Part shown: piece after piece, positions 25,722 through 37,868 of the stretch
Numbering within the stretch: position 1 is the first letter of the stretch
Layout: the number at the start of each line of letters is the position of its first letter
Assembly (NCBI GenBank): GCA_002280485.1
Contig: NCED01000001.1
Span: 37,219-101,218, forward strand
Source of the DNA: Caulobacterales bacterium 32-69-10
GTDB lineage: Bacteria; Pseudomonadota; Alphaproteobacteria; Caulobacterales; Caulobacteraceae
Reading direction: 5' to 3'
DNA: 64,000 bases
Position numbers and translations under genes: made by a program
The notes under the pieces: generated by a model
Database searches by the model: none
What the model was told of the DNA's origin: nothing
What the model saw: the letters and a program-made list of their open reading frames with translations, nothing else

Positions 25722-27491
25722 ATGGAACAGGACAATTCGCGCAACACGATGATTTTCGTGGTCTGCGCCGTGGCGATCATGTTGGCCTACCAGATGTTCG
25801 TGCTGGGGCCGCAGCAGCAGAAGCGTCAGGCCGAGGCCCAGTCTCGGGCCGCCGCCGCCGCCGCCAACCCGATCGCCGCCGCCCCGGCCGGCGCCGCCGT
25901 CTTCGTGGACCGCGCCGCCGCCCTGGCCCAGAGCCCGCGGGTGCGCGTCGAGACGCCCCTGCTGATGGGCTCCATCTCGCTCAAGGGCGGCCGGATCGAC
26001 GACCTGCTGCTCAAGGGCTATCGCCAGACCATCGACAAGGCCTCGCCGCCGGTTGAGCTGTTCCGCCCCGAAGGAGCCAAACAGGCCTATTTCGCCGACC
26101 TCGGGTGGACCGGCAGCGCCGTCCTGCCGACCCCGGCCACCGTGTGGACCCTGGCGTCGGGCACGGAGCTGGGCCCCGACATGCCGATCGTCCTGACCTG
26201 GAACAACGGCCAGGGCCTGCAGTTCAACCGGACCGTCTCGGTCGACGACCGCTACATGTTCACCGTCGTCGACACGGTGGTGAACCGGGGCGCCGCGCCC
26301 GTGCAGCTGGCGCCCTACGCCTCCGTGCAGCGCCAGGGCCTGCCGGCCGACGTGACCAACAACATGATCCTGCACGAGGGCGCCGTCGGCCACCTCGGGG
26401 GCATCGACAAGCTGCTCAAGTTCAAGGACTGGAAGAAGAAGGGCCTCGACGCCGGCGCCTCCACCGGCGGCTGGCTCGGCATCACCGACAAGTACTGGCT
26501 GGCCGCCGTCGCGCCCGAGCAGAACGAGCAGGTCCAGGGTGCCTTCCGCGTCTCCTCCGTCAACGGCGTCGACGTCTACGAGGCCAATTTCGTCGCCCCC
26601 GCCCGCAACCTCGCGCCGGGGATGCAGACCACCCAGACCAGCCGCGTCTTCGCCGGCGCCAAGAAGGTCTCGATCCTGCAGGATTACGAGAAGGCCCTCG
26701 GCATCCCCCGCTTCGACAAGGCGGTGGACTGGGGCAATTTCTGGTTCCTGACCCGCCCGATCTTCTGGCTGCTCGAGAAGTTCCACAGCGCCGTCGGCAA
26801 CTTCGGCGTCGCCATCCTGCTGCTCACCATCACCGTCCGGACGCTGTTCTTCCCGCTCGCGAACAAGTCCTACGAGTCGATGAGCAAGATGAAGAAGCTC
26901 CAGCCGAAGATGGAGGAGATCAAAAAGAAGAACGAGAAGGACCCTGCCAAACAGCAGCAGGAAATCATGGAGATGTACAAGCGGGAGAAGGTGAACCCGC
27001 TGGCCGGCTGCCTGCCGCTGCTGTTGCAGATCCCCGTGTTCTACGCCCTGTACAAGGTCCTGTTCGTCACCCTGGAAATGCGGCACGCGCCCTTCGTCGC
27101 CTGGATCCGCGACCTGTCGGCGCCCGACAGCACCACCGTACTGAACCTGTTCGGCCTGATTCCGTGGAACCCGGCGACGACGCCGCTGATCGGCGGCTTC
27201 CTGGACGGGCCGCTGCACATCGGCGTGCTGCCGTTCCTCTACGGCTTCACCATGTGGCTGACTACGGCGATGAGCCCGCCGCCGTCGACCGATCCGACCC
27301 AGAAGCTGATCTTCCAGTTCTTCCCGGTCATCTTCACCTTCACCCTGGCGCGCTCGCCGGCGGGTCTGCTGCTCTATTGGACGTTCTCGAACCTGTTCAC
27401 CATCGGCCAGCAGTACATCATCATGCACCGCCTGAAGGTCGAGAACCCGATCGACAACTTCCTCGGCCGCTTCAAGACGGCGAAGGCTTAG
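25722..27491 (+). CDS. yidC: membrane protein insertase YidC
   Basis: The 589-residue insertase helps Sec-dependent and independent proteins into the inner membrane. It has an N-terminal helix (about 8-27), an Ala/Gln-rich linker, and a large periplasmic beta domain (about 60-340). The five-helix core begins near [19 protein letters not shown] and contains [19 protein letters not shown] with the hydrophilic-groove Arg in TVRTLF, and [19 protein letters not shown] at the end. It is the third gene of the rpmH cluster, followed two bases later by engB. Confidence 0.95.
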   Translation: MEQDNSRNTMIFVVCAVAIMLAYQMFVLGPQQQKRQAEAQSRAAAAAANPIAAAPAGAAVFVDRAAALAQSPRVRVETPLLMGSISLKGGRIDDLLLKGYRQTIDKASPPVELFRPEGAKQAYFADLGWTGSAVLPTPATVWTLASGTELGPDMPIVLTWNNGQGLQFNRTVSVDDRYMFTVVDTVVNRGAAPVQLAPYASVQRQGLPADVTNNMILHEGAVGHLGGIDKLLKFKDWKKKGLDAGASTGGWLGITDKYWLAAVAPEQNEQVQGAFRVSSVNGVDVYEANFVAPARNLAPGMQTTQTSRVFAGAKKVSILQDYEKALGIPRFDKAVDWGNFWFLTRPIFWLLEKFHSAVGNFGVAILLLTITVRTLFFPLANKSYESMSKMKKLQPKMEEIKKKNEKDPAKQQQEIMEMYKREKVNPLAGCLPLLLQIPVFYALYKVLFVTLEMRHAPFVAWIRDLSAPDSTTVLNLFGLIPWNPATTPLIGGFLDGPLHIGVLPFLYGFTMWLTTAMSPPPSTDPTQKLIFQFFPVIFTFTLARSPAGLLLYWTFSNLFTIGQQYIIMHRLKVENPIDNFLGRFKTAKA

Positions 27492-27493
27492 AG

Positions 27494-28171
27494 GTGGACG
27501 ACCCCTTCGATCCGGAGTCGCTGGAGACGGCCCGGATCCTGTTCGCCCGACCGGCGACCTTCATGATGGGCTGCGCCAAGATCGAGCAGCTGCCCCCGCC
27601 CGACCTGCCGGAAGTGGCCTTCGCCGGTCGCTCGAACGTCGGCAAGTCGAGCCTGATCAACGGCCTCGTCGGCCAGAACAAGCTGGCGCGGGCCTCCAAC
27701 GAACCGGGCCGCACCCGCGAGGTGAACCTGTTCGTCCTCGACGAGCAGATCCGGCTGGTCGACCTGCCCGGCTACGGCTTCGCCAAGGCGTCCAAGTCCA
27801 CCGTCAACAAGTTCCAGAACCTCGGCCGCAGCTATCTGCGCGGGCGGGTCAATCTGAAGCGGGTCTATCTTCTGATCGACGCCCGCCATGGCCTCAAGCG
27901 CGAGGACAACGAGGCCCTGGACGCCCTCGACCTGGCGGCGGTGTCCTACCAGATCGTGCTGACCAAGATCGACAAGCTGCGCCCGGCGTCTGACGTGGAG
28001 AAGGTCGCCGCCGCCACGCTGAAGGCCATCTCCAAGCGCGCCGCCGCCTTCCCGCGCATCGCCGTCACCTCGTCGGAAAAGGGCACCGGCCTGCCCGAAC
28101 TGCGCGCCGAGATCGCCCTGGCCGCCGGCCTCCTGCCCGAGCCGACCCCGACCCTGCTGCCGCCGACCTAG
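27494..28171 (+). CDS. engB: ribosome biogenesis GTP-binding protein EngB/YihA
   Basis: The 225-residue GTPase assists large-subunit assembly. Motifs are G1 GRSNVGKSS, a switch-I Thr in [10 protein letters not shown]3 [11 protein letters not shown]4 LTKIDKL and G5-like VTSSEKGTG. The start is GTG 27494, two bases after the yidC stop. An internal ATG pair around 27,563 would remove a conserved N-terminal helix. Confidence 0.93.
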   Translation: MDDPFDPESLETARILFARPATFMMGCAKIEQLPPPDLPEVAFAGRSNVGKSSLINGLVGQNKLARASNEPGRTREVNLFVLDEQIRLVDLPGYGFAKASKSTVNKFQNLGRSYLRGRVNLKRVYLLIDARHGLKREDNEALDALDLAAVSYQIVLTKIDKLRPASDVEKVAAATLKAISKRAAAFPRIAVTSSEKGTGLPELRAEIALAAGLLPEPTPTLLPPT

Positions 28172-28178
28172 GACGGGT

Positions 28179-28286
28179 TCAGCGCCCGAACCAGGCCATC
28201 GCCACGACGATGGCGATCACCACCAGCCACTGCACCAGACGCACGCTGATGCGGTCGAACCAGGCGGACGGGGATTCCTTGGCCAC
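28179..28286 (-). CDS. 35-residue single-pass membrane micropeptide
   Basis: On the minus strand AAGGAG is followed five bases later by a GTG start (28,286-28,284). The product reads [20 protein letters not shown] and continues with one strongly hydrophobic helix rich in Val, Ile and Ala to a terminal WFGR, then TGA. The charge pattern (Arg before the helix, Arg after) is that of a real small membrane protein. It lies between engB (convergent, 7 bp) and argB (divergent, 62 bp). No family is known to me. Confidence 0.65.
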   Translation of the reverse strand: MAKESPSAWFDRISVRLVQWLVVIAIVVAMAWFGR

Positions 28287-28348
28287 GACGGCTCCTTATC
28301 ACGCATCGACGATGGCCCCGCGCCGCCGTTTCGGCTATGGGGCCGCGC

Positions 28349-29272
28349 ATGGATAGCGACACCCCCGACGAGCCCGGCTGGGCCACGGCCCATACCCTCG
28401 CCGAGGCCCTGCCCTATATCCAGGAATATGATCGCGAGGCCGTGGTCATAAAGTACGGCGGCCACGCCATGGGCGAGGACACGGTGGCGCAGAAGTTCGC
28501 CGCCGACGCGGTGCTGCTGCGCCTTCTGGGCCTGCATCCGGTGATCGTCCATGGGGGCGGGCCGCAGATCAGCCGCATGCTGGAGAAGGCGGGGGTCAAG
28601 TCGACCTTCATCGACGGCCTGCGCGTCACCGACGCGGCCACCATGGAAGTGGCCGAGATGGTCCTCTCCGGCCAGATCAACAAGGAGATCGTGCACTGGA
28701 TCAACCGCGCCGGCGCGGTGTCCGACGTGCGCGGCGTCGGCCTGTCCGGCAAGGACGCCCGGCTGATGACCGTCACGCGGGTGGAGCGCACCCGCAAGAA
28801 CCCCCGCACCGGCGAGGAGGAGACGGTGGACTTCGGCTTCGTGGGCGAGCCGTCCAAGGTCGATCCCAAGATCCTCACCGCCCTGATGTACGCCGACGAG
28901 GACTATGTGCCGGTGGTGGCGCCGATCGGCGTGTCGGAGGACGGCGAGACCTACAACGTCAACGCCGACACCGTGGCCGGCGCCCTGGCCGCGGCCCTGA
29001 AGGCCAAGCGGATGCTGCTGCTGACCGACGTGGTCGGGGTGCTGGACGCCAATGGCGAGCTGATCCGCGAGATGAGCGTCGAGGAGGCCCGCAAGGCCAT
29101 CGCCGACGGCGTCGCCCGGGGCGGCATGATCCCCAAGCTGGAGACGGCCATCGCGGCGGTGGAGTCCGGGGTCGAGGCCGTGGTCATCATGGACGGCCGG
29201 CGCCCGCACGCCATGCTGGTCGAGCTGTTCACCGAGCACGGCGCCGGGACCCTGATCAGCCGTGAACGCTAG
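28349..29272 (+). CDS. argB: acetylglutamate kinase
   Basis: The roughly 307-residue enzyme phosphorylates N-acetyl-L-glutamate, the second step of arginine synthesis. It shows [10 protein letters not shown] at the N-terminus, [24 protein letters not shown], and [16 protein letters not shown] with LLLTDVVGV. An ATG four codons upstream (28,337) is also possible. It overlaps the next gene by 11 bases. Confidence 0.94.
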   Translation: MDSDTPDEPGWATAHTLAEALPYIQEYDREAVVIKYGGHAMGEDTVAQKFAADAVLLRLLGLHPVIVHGGGPQISRMLEKAGVKSTFIDGLRVTDAATMEVAEMVLSGQINKEIVHWINRAGAVSDVRGVGLSGKDARLMTVTRVERTRKNPRTGEEETVDFGFVGEPSKVDPKILTALMYADEDYVPVVAPIGVSEDGETYNVNADTVAGALAAALKAKRMLLLTDVVGVLDANGELIREMSVEEARKAIADGVARGGMIPKLETAIAAVESGVEAVVIMDGRRPHAMLVELFTEHGAGTLISRER

Positions 29273-29929
29273 GGCCGACCTGAGCCAGGTCGACACCTGG
29301 CTGTTCGACCTGGACGACACCCTCTATCCGCCCGCCTGCCAGATGATGGCCCTGGTGGACGAACGGATGACCGCCTTCGTGGCGCGTCAGACGGGGCTGG
29401 CGTGGGACGAGGCCCGCAGCCTGCAGAAGCGCTACTATCATGAGCACGGCACCACCCTGGCTGGGCTGATGCAGTTCCACGGGGTCGAGCCCGCCGCCTT
29501 CATCGCCGAGGTGCAGGACGTGGCGATGGACTGCCTGTCCCCCGACCCGGCCCTGCGCGCGGCGCTGCTGCGGCTGGAGGGGCGCCGGCTGGTCTTCACC
29601 AACGCCGGCGGCCGCTACGCCGAACAGGTCCTGGCCAAGCTGCAGATCGACGACCTGTTCGAGGACGTCTTCCACATCGAGGCGGCCGACTACATCCCCA
29701 AGCCCCAGGTCGCCACCTTCGACCGCATGCTGCAGCGCCACGCGGTGCAGCCGGCCGGCGCGGCCTTCTTCGAGGACAGCGAGCGCAACCTCGCCCCCGC
29801 CGCCGCCCTGGGTATGACCACCGTTCTGGTCGGGCCGCACGCCTTGACCTCCACCGCCCCTTTCGTCCACCACCGCACCGAGCACCTGGCCCCCTTCCTC
29901 GCGGGCGCGCGGCTCCGACAGGACAGCTG

Positions 29930-29930
<1 letters not shown>
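29262..29930 (+). CDS. HAD-family pyrimidine 5'-nucleotidase-like phosphatase
   Basis: The 222-residue enzyme has HAD motif [10 protein letters not shown] with the nucleophile Asp, motif [11 protein letters not shown], a Lys in [10 protein letters not shown], and motif [11 protein letters not shown]. These features place it with the SdT1/YjjG-like nucleotidases. The GTG start at 29,262 lies inside argB, and the TGA overlaps the dapD ATG by one base, so the three genes form one transcript. Confidence 0.85.
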
Positions 29931-30748
<818 letters not shown>

Positions 30749-30750
30749 CC

Positions 30751-30866
30751 TGCGTGCTTCGAGACGCGCAACTTCGTCGCGCTCCTCAGCATGACGAAGG
30801 TTGGTGCAGTCCACTCCACTCGTCATCCTGAGGAGCCCGAGGAACTCGGGCGTCTCGAAGGACGCA
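30751..30866. repeat. inverted palindromic doublet, family B (REPIN-like)
   Basis: TGCGTGCTTCGAGACGCG...CTCCTCAGCATGACGA (30,751-30,798) and, inverted, CGTCATCCTGAGGAGCC...GTCTCGAAGGACGCA (30,819-30,866) face each other across about 20 bp in the gap after dapD. Copies of the same family lie at 44,982-45,100 and 51,169-51,310. Confidence 0.85.
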
Positions 30867-30880
30867 CAACGGGGATGCCG

Positions 30881-32908
<2,028 letters not shown>

Positions 32909-33147
32909 GCGGGTCCCGGTCGGCTGTCGCGCTTATAGCGCAACAGACGCTAACGCAGGACCAATATGGGCGCTCCCGGGGGGCGGGGGTGGTTCGGTGT
33001 CCTGCAGGGCAGATCGAAGGCGCGCCGCGGTCGGCGGGGGGCGGGGTGGTGGCGTGAGCGTCGGCGGGCTGCATGGGAGGCTAATCGCGCGGCGGTTCGT
33101 GGGCGGTGTCAACCGGTCCGGGCCGGCCAGGCGCCGCGGCGGCCGGC

Positions 33148-34113
33148 TCATCGCCGCGCGTCTGTCGCAGACCCGCCCGCGGCCTGCGGCTCAGGCGAGG
33201 ACGAGGGATTCTCCCGGCCGAAGGCGGCGATATCGTCGAGGATCATCTGCTTGAGCTGCGGATCGGCGAACACGCCGGCCAGATCCATGGCCGTGTTGGC
33301 GAAGTTGCGGCCGTAGATCGTCATGACCCGGCGGCTGTCGTTCTTGTTCCCGACGGTCATCGCCACCGCCTTCAGCGATCCGTCCGGCAAACGCTTGTAG
33401 ATCGGGGAGCCCGACATGCCGGCGACCGTGGCGCAGTCGTGGGTGAGCAGGCCGACCCTGCGGTCGGGGAACCTGATCCGGCAGCGCGCGTGGCTCCACA
33501 ACTCTCCGCGCGGCTTGTCGCCGGGGTACCCGGCCGTCGCCACCCACGCGCCGGCGAGCCGGAGCGGAGCCTCCGGCTGAATGTCCATCCATCCGACCCG
33601 CCGCCCGACGCAGGTCTTGAGCCGTGAAATGGCCCAGTCGTTGGTCCCCGCCAGAGTCCTGCGCCCCCAGGCGACGGGCGTCGCCAGGGTGAAGGCGTCG
33701 AACCCGCCGCCTGGGCTGAACCCAAGCCAGATCTTCATCGAGTTCTCGGCGGCGACGAGGTTGTCGGTCTCGTCGCCGAAGACCAGGTGGCGGTTCGAGA
33801 TCGCGTAGCAGGGCGAGATCAGAAAGGCCGTTCCGCGAACCACGCCCGTGCGGCGGTTGAAGGTGATCGGCTGGGCCGTCTCGATCATCCCGACCGGACC
33901 GAGCTCGGGCGCGAGCCCGCGATCGACGATCCGCCGCGGGTCCACCCCGTCTTCGGCGAACAGATTGGCCCGGTACAGCCGCGCCGCGCCCATCTCTCCC
34001 GCGGCGCCCGCCCCCGCCTGCGCGTCAGCCCGCGTCGCGGAGGCCACGAGCGCGGCGGCGACGACCGCCATCACGACAAGCATCGGCGCCCACCGCGCCT
34101 GCACCCTACTCAC
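33148..34113 (-). CDS. secreted trypsin-like serine protease
   Basis: The 321-residue product starts at GTG 34,113 to give a signal peptide (hydrophobic about 11-27, ending RADA). The chymotrypsin-fold triad is readable: His in AISNRHLVFGD, Asp in GTNDWAISRL, Ser in TVAGMSGSPIYKR. The frame is open a further 87 codons upstream, but those residues are Arg/His-rich and not protein-like. Homologous single-domain proteases are periplasmic or secreted. It is the first gene of the accessory stretch between nadE and the VOC gene. Confidence 0.75.
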   Translation of the reverse strand: MSRVQARWAPMLVVMAVVAAALVASATRADAQAGAGAAGEMGAARLYRANLFAEDGVDPRRIVDRGLAPELGPVGMIETAQPITFNRRTGVVRGTAFLISPCYAISNRHLVFGDETDNLVAAENSMKIWLGFSPGGGFDAFTLATPVAWGRRTLAGTNDWAISRLKTCVGRRVGWMDIQPEAPLRLAGAWVATAGYPGDKPRGELWSHARCRIRFPDRRVGLLTHDCATVAGMSGSPIYKRLPDGSLKAVAMTVGNKNDSRRVMTIYGRNFANTAMDLAGVFADPQLKQMILDDIAAFGRENPSSSPEPQAAGGSATDARR

Positions 34114-34199
34114 CTTCGCACCGGTGATCCGCTCACAGCCACGCACCTGGGGCGTAGACGACAACCGTTGGGCCGCGAGGGCAAGGACGGTGTGCGGGC

Positions 34200-34337
34200 T
34201 CAGGCGACTGCGGCGATCTCCATCCCGATCTCGGACAGCCGCTCCAGCTCCGCCATCCGCCGCTCGGTCAGCGCGCGTGTGGACGCGTCGCATTCGGCGG
34301 GGGGCGGGATGGTGAGGGTCGGACCGGTGGGTGACAT
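34200..34337 (-). CDS. 45-residue open frame, possible remnant
   Basis: A minus-strand frame from ATG 34,337 to TGA reads MSPTGPTLTIPPPAECDAST, then an amphipathic helix containing ALTERRMAELERLSEIGM. The helix looks like genuine protein and recalls the N-terminal part of longer alphaproteobacterial proteins whose name I cannot fix. A GGTGGG precedes the start. It may be a truncated gene rather than a functional peptide. Confidence 0.25.
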   Translation of the reverse strand: MSPTGPTLTIPPPAECDASTRALTERRMAELERLSEIGMEIAAVA

Positions 34338-34468
34338 CGGCCCACCGAGTGACGTCAGGCTGCGACCGACCCACGGTGGATGTTGAGAATTAGCGAGCCA
34401 AGCGGGTTGGGCGTTTGTTATCCTGCACCGCTTGCTTGCAACTGCGTAATTCTTGCGGACAGCCTCTT

Positions 34469-34825
34469 ATGAACGCGCGAGCTTATGCCGCCCTGGTTTT
34501 CCTATGCTTCAGCGCGCTAGTCCTGGGCATACGCTTCAGCCAGTTCTACATCATCATTATAATGTCGCTAGCCGCGTTCTCCTGGATAACCATGCTGAGA
34601 GCGCATACTGTGGTCATGAAGAAAACAGGCTGGTTGTCTTCGGCAACTTATGTGTACGGCGCGGGTTCGTTTGGGGTGGGCGCGGTGCTTTTGAGCCGGG
34701 GGGCTATGGAAGCTACGACTTTAGCGAAGGTCTGGATGTTCTCGGGCGTTGCCTCGATGGGACTCTGCTTCCTCACACTTCCTGCCCTATTCAGCGGATC
34801 GTGGCTCACGCCGACGAGCCGTTGA
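34469..34825 (+). CDS. small multi-helix membrane protein, unknown
   Basis: The 118-residue product has four hydrophobic segments (about 7-23, 25-40, 55-75, 88-108) with Arg/Lys-rich short loops. I start at ATG 34,469, since the 18 upstream codons are Cys-rich and unlike a membrane lead. There is only a weak GGAC ribosome site. Base composition is clearly lower in GC than the flanking core genes, as in the TIR gene nearby. No family recognised. A minus-strand frame (34,648-35,016) overlaps it and is less convincing. Confidence 0.45.
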   Translation: MNARAYAALVFLCFSALVLGIRFSQFYIIIIMSLAAFSWITMLRAHTVVMKKTGWLSSATYVYGAGSFGVGAVLLSRGAMEATTLAKVWMFSGVASMGLCFLTLPALFSGSWLTPTSR

Positions 34826-35046
34826 CGGTCATCTGCCCGCGCCCCTCTGAACAGACGGCTGCGGTTGTCGTCTCGCACTGCGCCCAACGCCACGCGCGAT
34901 GCGTCGGCGCACTCCCACTTGATGTACACAAGCTTCGGGACGAGCAGCGAGAGCACCATCGCGGGCGCGATCTTCGCCAACGCCAAGCCGGTGATTTTCC
35001 CTCCGGTCGTGCGCACTAAGGGGCAGATGCAGATGAACGAGCGCCA

Positions 35047-36069
35047 TCACCGCCGTCTAGCAACGCGCGCGGCTTCCTGCACCCATCGAGACAGCGAGTG
35101 GAAGCCGTGCCCGCCGGGCTTGTAGACATGGCGGCTCGTGCCCAGGCTGAGCGCGTGGGGCTCATTCACATAGCCGCTTTCCGGCAGGAAGCGGGGCCAA
35201 GGCACCGCGTCGGTGAGCTTTGAGTACTTGACCCACTGCCCGTCGATCCATTCGCAGACATAGGCAAGACCGTCGTCCGCGCGATAGACTCCCATGTATG
35301 CCAACGGGTCCGGTCCCTTTAGGCACGTCCCTCGCGCCCCGATGCAGTGTAGCTCGTCAATGTCGACGGTGAGCAGCCCGTTTCCCCGCGCCAGGCTCTC
35401 AGCAATTTCAAACCGGACCCATGGTCGCTCCCAGGTGAACTCGCCAGCGAGGACGCAGGTCACGGATGTCCCCCTCAGACCGGCCCGGATCACCTGCTTC
35501 AACCTGGCTTCGTTGGTGCGCTTGATGCGCTCCCAGAGGCTCCGGTCCCAAAAACCGGGCACGCTGTCCTCGGGCCGGATTTGCCACGACCTGCGCACGA
35601 TGTTCACGCGGTTGATATCGGCTTGGAAGTGAAACGAGAAGAACACGTTTCGCCTCGGCGGCGTCCTTGGCGCGGGTATAGGAGCGCCCCTGGGAACCGG
35701 CGAGCCCAGCACCGACACGGGCGCGCTACGGTCCGTCTGGACCGCCTGGGCCAGGACGTTGACGATGGGCATGGATGGCGTCGTAAGAGCGTTTTGATAC
35801 CGCCTGCCGAACAAGCCTAATGCTGATGAGGGGGTGGACGACGGCAACTCCGGGCTCGACAGGGCGTCAAACAAGCCCGAGCCGGATGCGTTGATCTTGC
35901 TAGGGCTTCCTAACAGCGCGAGGCCGCCCGGCAGGTCGGAGGCGGGCGCGGTATCGGTTTTGCTAAAGCCTAAGAGGGCGTTGGCGAAAGGCTTGGTCAG
36001 AGCGTCGGTGGCTAGGTCTTGAACGAGGAAGGCCGCTAGACCTCCGTACTTCGTGAGGTCGTCAGTCAT
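35047..36069 (-). CDS. TIR-like domain protein (ThsB / MTH538 type), probable defence effector or signal synthase
   Basis: The 340-residue product has an N-terminal region (1-135) rich in Ser, Pro, Ala and Leu of no known fold, then a TIR-like domain (about 138-275) of the ThsB/DUF1863 kind. RRNVFFSFHFQADINRVNIV is the first strand and helix, TCVLAGEFTWERPWVRFEI contains the Glu expected at the active site, and GNGLLTVDID, GPDPLAYMGVY and WIDGQWVKYSKL are the closing family motifs. ThsB proteins make a cyclic ADP-ribose-type signal from NAD+ on phage infection. The start overlaps the stop of the upstream two-helix protein by eight bases, so they are co-translated. No ThsA is present. Confidence 0.75.
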   Translation of the reverse strand: MTDDLTKYGGLAAFLVQDLATDALTKPFANALLGFSKTDTAPASDLPGGLALLGSPSKINASGSGLFDALSSPELPSSTPSSALGLFGRRYQNALTTPSMPIVNVLAQAVQTDRSAPVSVLGSPVPRGAPIPAPRTPPRRNVFFSFHFQADINRVNIVRRSWQIRPEDSVPGFWDRSLWERIKRTNEARLKQVIRAGLRGTSVTCVLAGEFTWERPWVRFEIAESLARGNGLLTVDIDELHCIGARGTCLKGPDPLAYMGVYRADDGLAYVCEWIDGQWVKYSKLTDAVPWPRFLPESGYVNEPHALSLGTSRHVYKPGGHGFHSLSRWVQEAARVARRR

Positions 36070-36514
36070 GCGACGTTGCTCCTATCGCAACGATGGTTGC
36101 CGCGATGACCGTGTAGAATGGCCAGACAGCCCAACTCTTCAACGCCGTTCGATAGCCGTCAAAGGTCTTATCCGGGCGCTCTATGGTTAAATCCAAAGCT
36201 TGCTCAAGAGGCCGTTGCGCCACCCTTCGATAGAGCCCCCTGAAGTCCGCCTCGATCCGAAGATAGGCGGCGTCGCATGCGGCGAGCAGGGCCACGAGAG
36301 AGAGCAGCCACATGAGGCGTAGCCCCAGTTCGTCCGCCTTTAGCGCGATGACCGCCGCGACCATTGTTACGCAAAACCCTTTCAGGGCGCTCGAGCGGTT
36401 GCTCATCCGGGCGACGACGTCCTGAATCATCTGGAGATGGCCGAGCCGCGCAGTAACCAACGCTCCGCTATCAAGCGTGACGATTGACTCGGAGGGCTGA
36501 CCGGTGTCGCTCAT
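36062..36514 (-). CDS. two-helix membrane protein coupled to the TIR gene
   Basis: The roughly 150-residue product begins MSDTGQPSESIVTLDSGALV, then GHLQMIQDVVARMSNRSSAL before two adjacent helices (about 53-70 and 73-92). It ends with a cytoplasmic stretch and a third hydrophobic segment near the C-terminus. The HLxMIQ...RM...LKG lead matches a family of small membrane proteins that I recall next to TIR proteins; it could act as the membrane partner. ATG 36,514 has GAGG 11 bases upstream; an alternative ATG lies at 36,625. It overlaps the TIR gene by eight bases. Confidence 0.6.
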   Translation of the reverse strand: MSDTGQPSESIVTLDSGALVTARLGHLQMIQDVVARMSNRSSALKGFCVTMVAAVIALKADELGLRLMWLLSLVALLAACDAAYLRIEADFRGLYRRVAQRPLEQALDLTIERPDKTFDGYRTALKSWAVWPFYTVIAATIVAIGATSHD

Positions 36515-36699
36515 CTCAGGCGTTACCTCAAGGCTGCGCACCCGAATCGTCTCGGGAACGGCAAGTTCCTCATAGCATGGCGCGACAACGCGACGGAGTC
36601 GGGCCGGTCTTGGGCCTGATGGCACCCGACGAGGCTAGCCGCACCAGCGTGGCCCTCATGTTTTTCGGCGTTCGCCCTGGCGATGCCTATAGTGCCTCC

Positions 36700-37314
36700 A
36701 TGTTGAAGCTCCTTCGCGAGGTGCCCCCCGGCCAGGCTGCGGTTGCCGCAGCCGCACTGGCGGTTTGCCTAGGTCTGGTAGTGGGTAGGCTGTTCTTCTG
36801 CTTCCCAGGGGACGAGGCTGCCGCTTGGGCTGCGGCTACGGGCGCTGTCGCGGCCGTTATCATCGCTCTTCAAATAGCTCGCGTTCAGGGGGCCCAGGCC
36901 AGGGAAAGCCGCGTTTCGCTGATACGGGAGGCCGCCAGCGCAGGCCTGGATGCGATCAAAGATATGGAAGACCTGTGCGGTAAATTTCGATTCCGCGCTG
37001 GCAACTTCGACCTCGATCAAGTCTCCCATCAGATCGCTAAGGCGCAGGGGCTTACGGGCCACTATCTCGACCGCCAGCCTCCGAATGTGCGGCTGATGAA
37101 AGAGCTCCTTGGCCTCCACCTCCTCGCCACCCATTCCCACACCGACATCGTCAGACTTCGGAAGACTATGCGTGACGGCTGGGACCCGGGCGAGCGAGAG
37201 TTCCCAACCACCTGTCTTATGGTCGAAGAGAAAATGCAGCGGGAGCGAGCCCGGCTCCTCGCTGACGCTAAAGCCGTTCTGGAGAGAGTTCTGGCCGATC
37301 CGGAAGCGGTATAG
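36700..37314 (+). CDS. two-helix membrane protein with cytoplasmic helical domain, unknown
   Basis: The 204-residue product from ATG 36,700 has two hydrophobic segments (about 11-33 and 37-58) and a helical cytoplasmic part of about 140 residues with KDMEDLCGKFRFRAGNF and THSHTDIVRLRKTM. The frame is open upstream to 36,484 and earlier ATGs (for example 36,658) are possible. It is divergent from the TIR pair and shares its composition, so it probably arrived with it. No family recognised. Confidence 0.5.
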   Translation: MLKLLREVPPGQAAVAAAALAVCLGLVVGRLFFCFPGDEAAAWAAATGAVAAVIIALQIARVQGAQARESRVSLIREAASAGLDAIKDMEDLCGKFRFRAGNFDLDQVSHQIAKAQGLTGHYLDRQPPNVRLMKELLGLHLLATHSHTDIVRLRKTMRDGWDPGEREFPTTCLMVEEKMQRERARLLADAKAVLERVLADPEAV

Positions 37315-37345
37315 CTTAGCTGCCAGCAGCCCGCCGCCAGACGGG

Positions 37346-37789
37346 TCACTCGCTGTCGAGCAGCTCGATCTCGCGGCCTTCGGGGTCCTGGACGCGGGCG
37401 ACGGCGACCGGGGCGCCGGGCCGGGGCGGTTGGGAGGGCTTGGCGCCGGCGTCGATGGCCTGTTGATAGGCTCCGGCCACGTCCTTCAGGTAGAAGCCGA
37501 GCATCTCCTGCGGGGCGGCGGTCGGCGTGTCCTGCTTGAACCGCACCAGCACCAGGTCGAGCCCGCCGCCGCCCAGCACCGTCTGTTCGCGGTTCGGATA
37601 GTCCAGCCGCTTCTTGACCTGCATGCCGAAGGCCTTGCCGTAGAAGGCCTCCATCGCGGACAGGTCCTTCACCACCACCTTCACGAAGCTGAGCCGCCGG
37701 GCGACCGGGGGCGTGGCGGCGACCGCCTGGACGCCGGCGGCGGCGATCAGGACGAAGGCGAGCGCCAGAGGCGCGGATCGGTTGAACAT
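37346..37789 (-). CDS. exported VOC/glyoxalase-fold protein
   Basis: The 147-residue product has a signal peptide (about 1-25, ending AVAA) and one vicinal-oxygen-chelate domain: VKVVVKDLSAMEAFYGKAFG at the start, LDLVLVRF, MLGFYLKDVAGAYQQAI and DPEGREIELLD at the end, with His/Glu positions typical of metal sites only partly kept. An exported VOC domain is less common than cytoplasmic ones. Substrate unknown. It is the first core-side gene right of the accessory insert. Confidence 0.75.
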   Translation of the reverse strand: MFNRSAPLALAFVLIAAAGVQAVAATPPVARRLSFVKVVVKDLSAMEAFYGKAFGMQVKKRLDYPNREQTVLGGGGLDLVLVRFKQDTPTAAPQEMLGFYLKDVAGAYQQAIDAGAKPSQPPRPGAPVAVARVQDPEGREIELLDSE

Positions 37790-37845
37790 GGCGGGGGGAC
37801 CTGTCGTCTGAGAAGCTGTCGCGCCTTATGCGGGCCGCCTTCGCC

Positions 37846-37868
37846 CTTCGACAAGCTCAGGATGAGGC
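37846..37868. repeat. single palindromic repeat, family C, overlapping the clpP 3' end
   Basis: CCTTCGACAAGCTCAGGATG is a single copy of the element found as a doublet at 42,130-42,211. It supplies the stop codon and the last few codons of the leftward clpP gene (stop TGA at 37,859-37,857), so the repeat has become part of the coding end. Confidence 0.7.

Noticed and set aside
26105..28171. 688-codon frame running through yidC into engB
   Set aside because: Only the last 225 codons (from GTG 27,494) are real (EngB); the first part is the +2 frame of yidC, not a fusion.
34648..35016. Minus-strand frame of 122 codons downstream of the TIR gene with a hydrophobic segment near its start
   Set aside because: Only the first ~40 residues look protein-like, the rest is antisense to the membrane-protein frame at 34,469-34,825, and no ribosome site was clear; it remains a weak third-gene candidate for the TIR operon.
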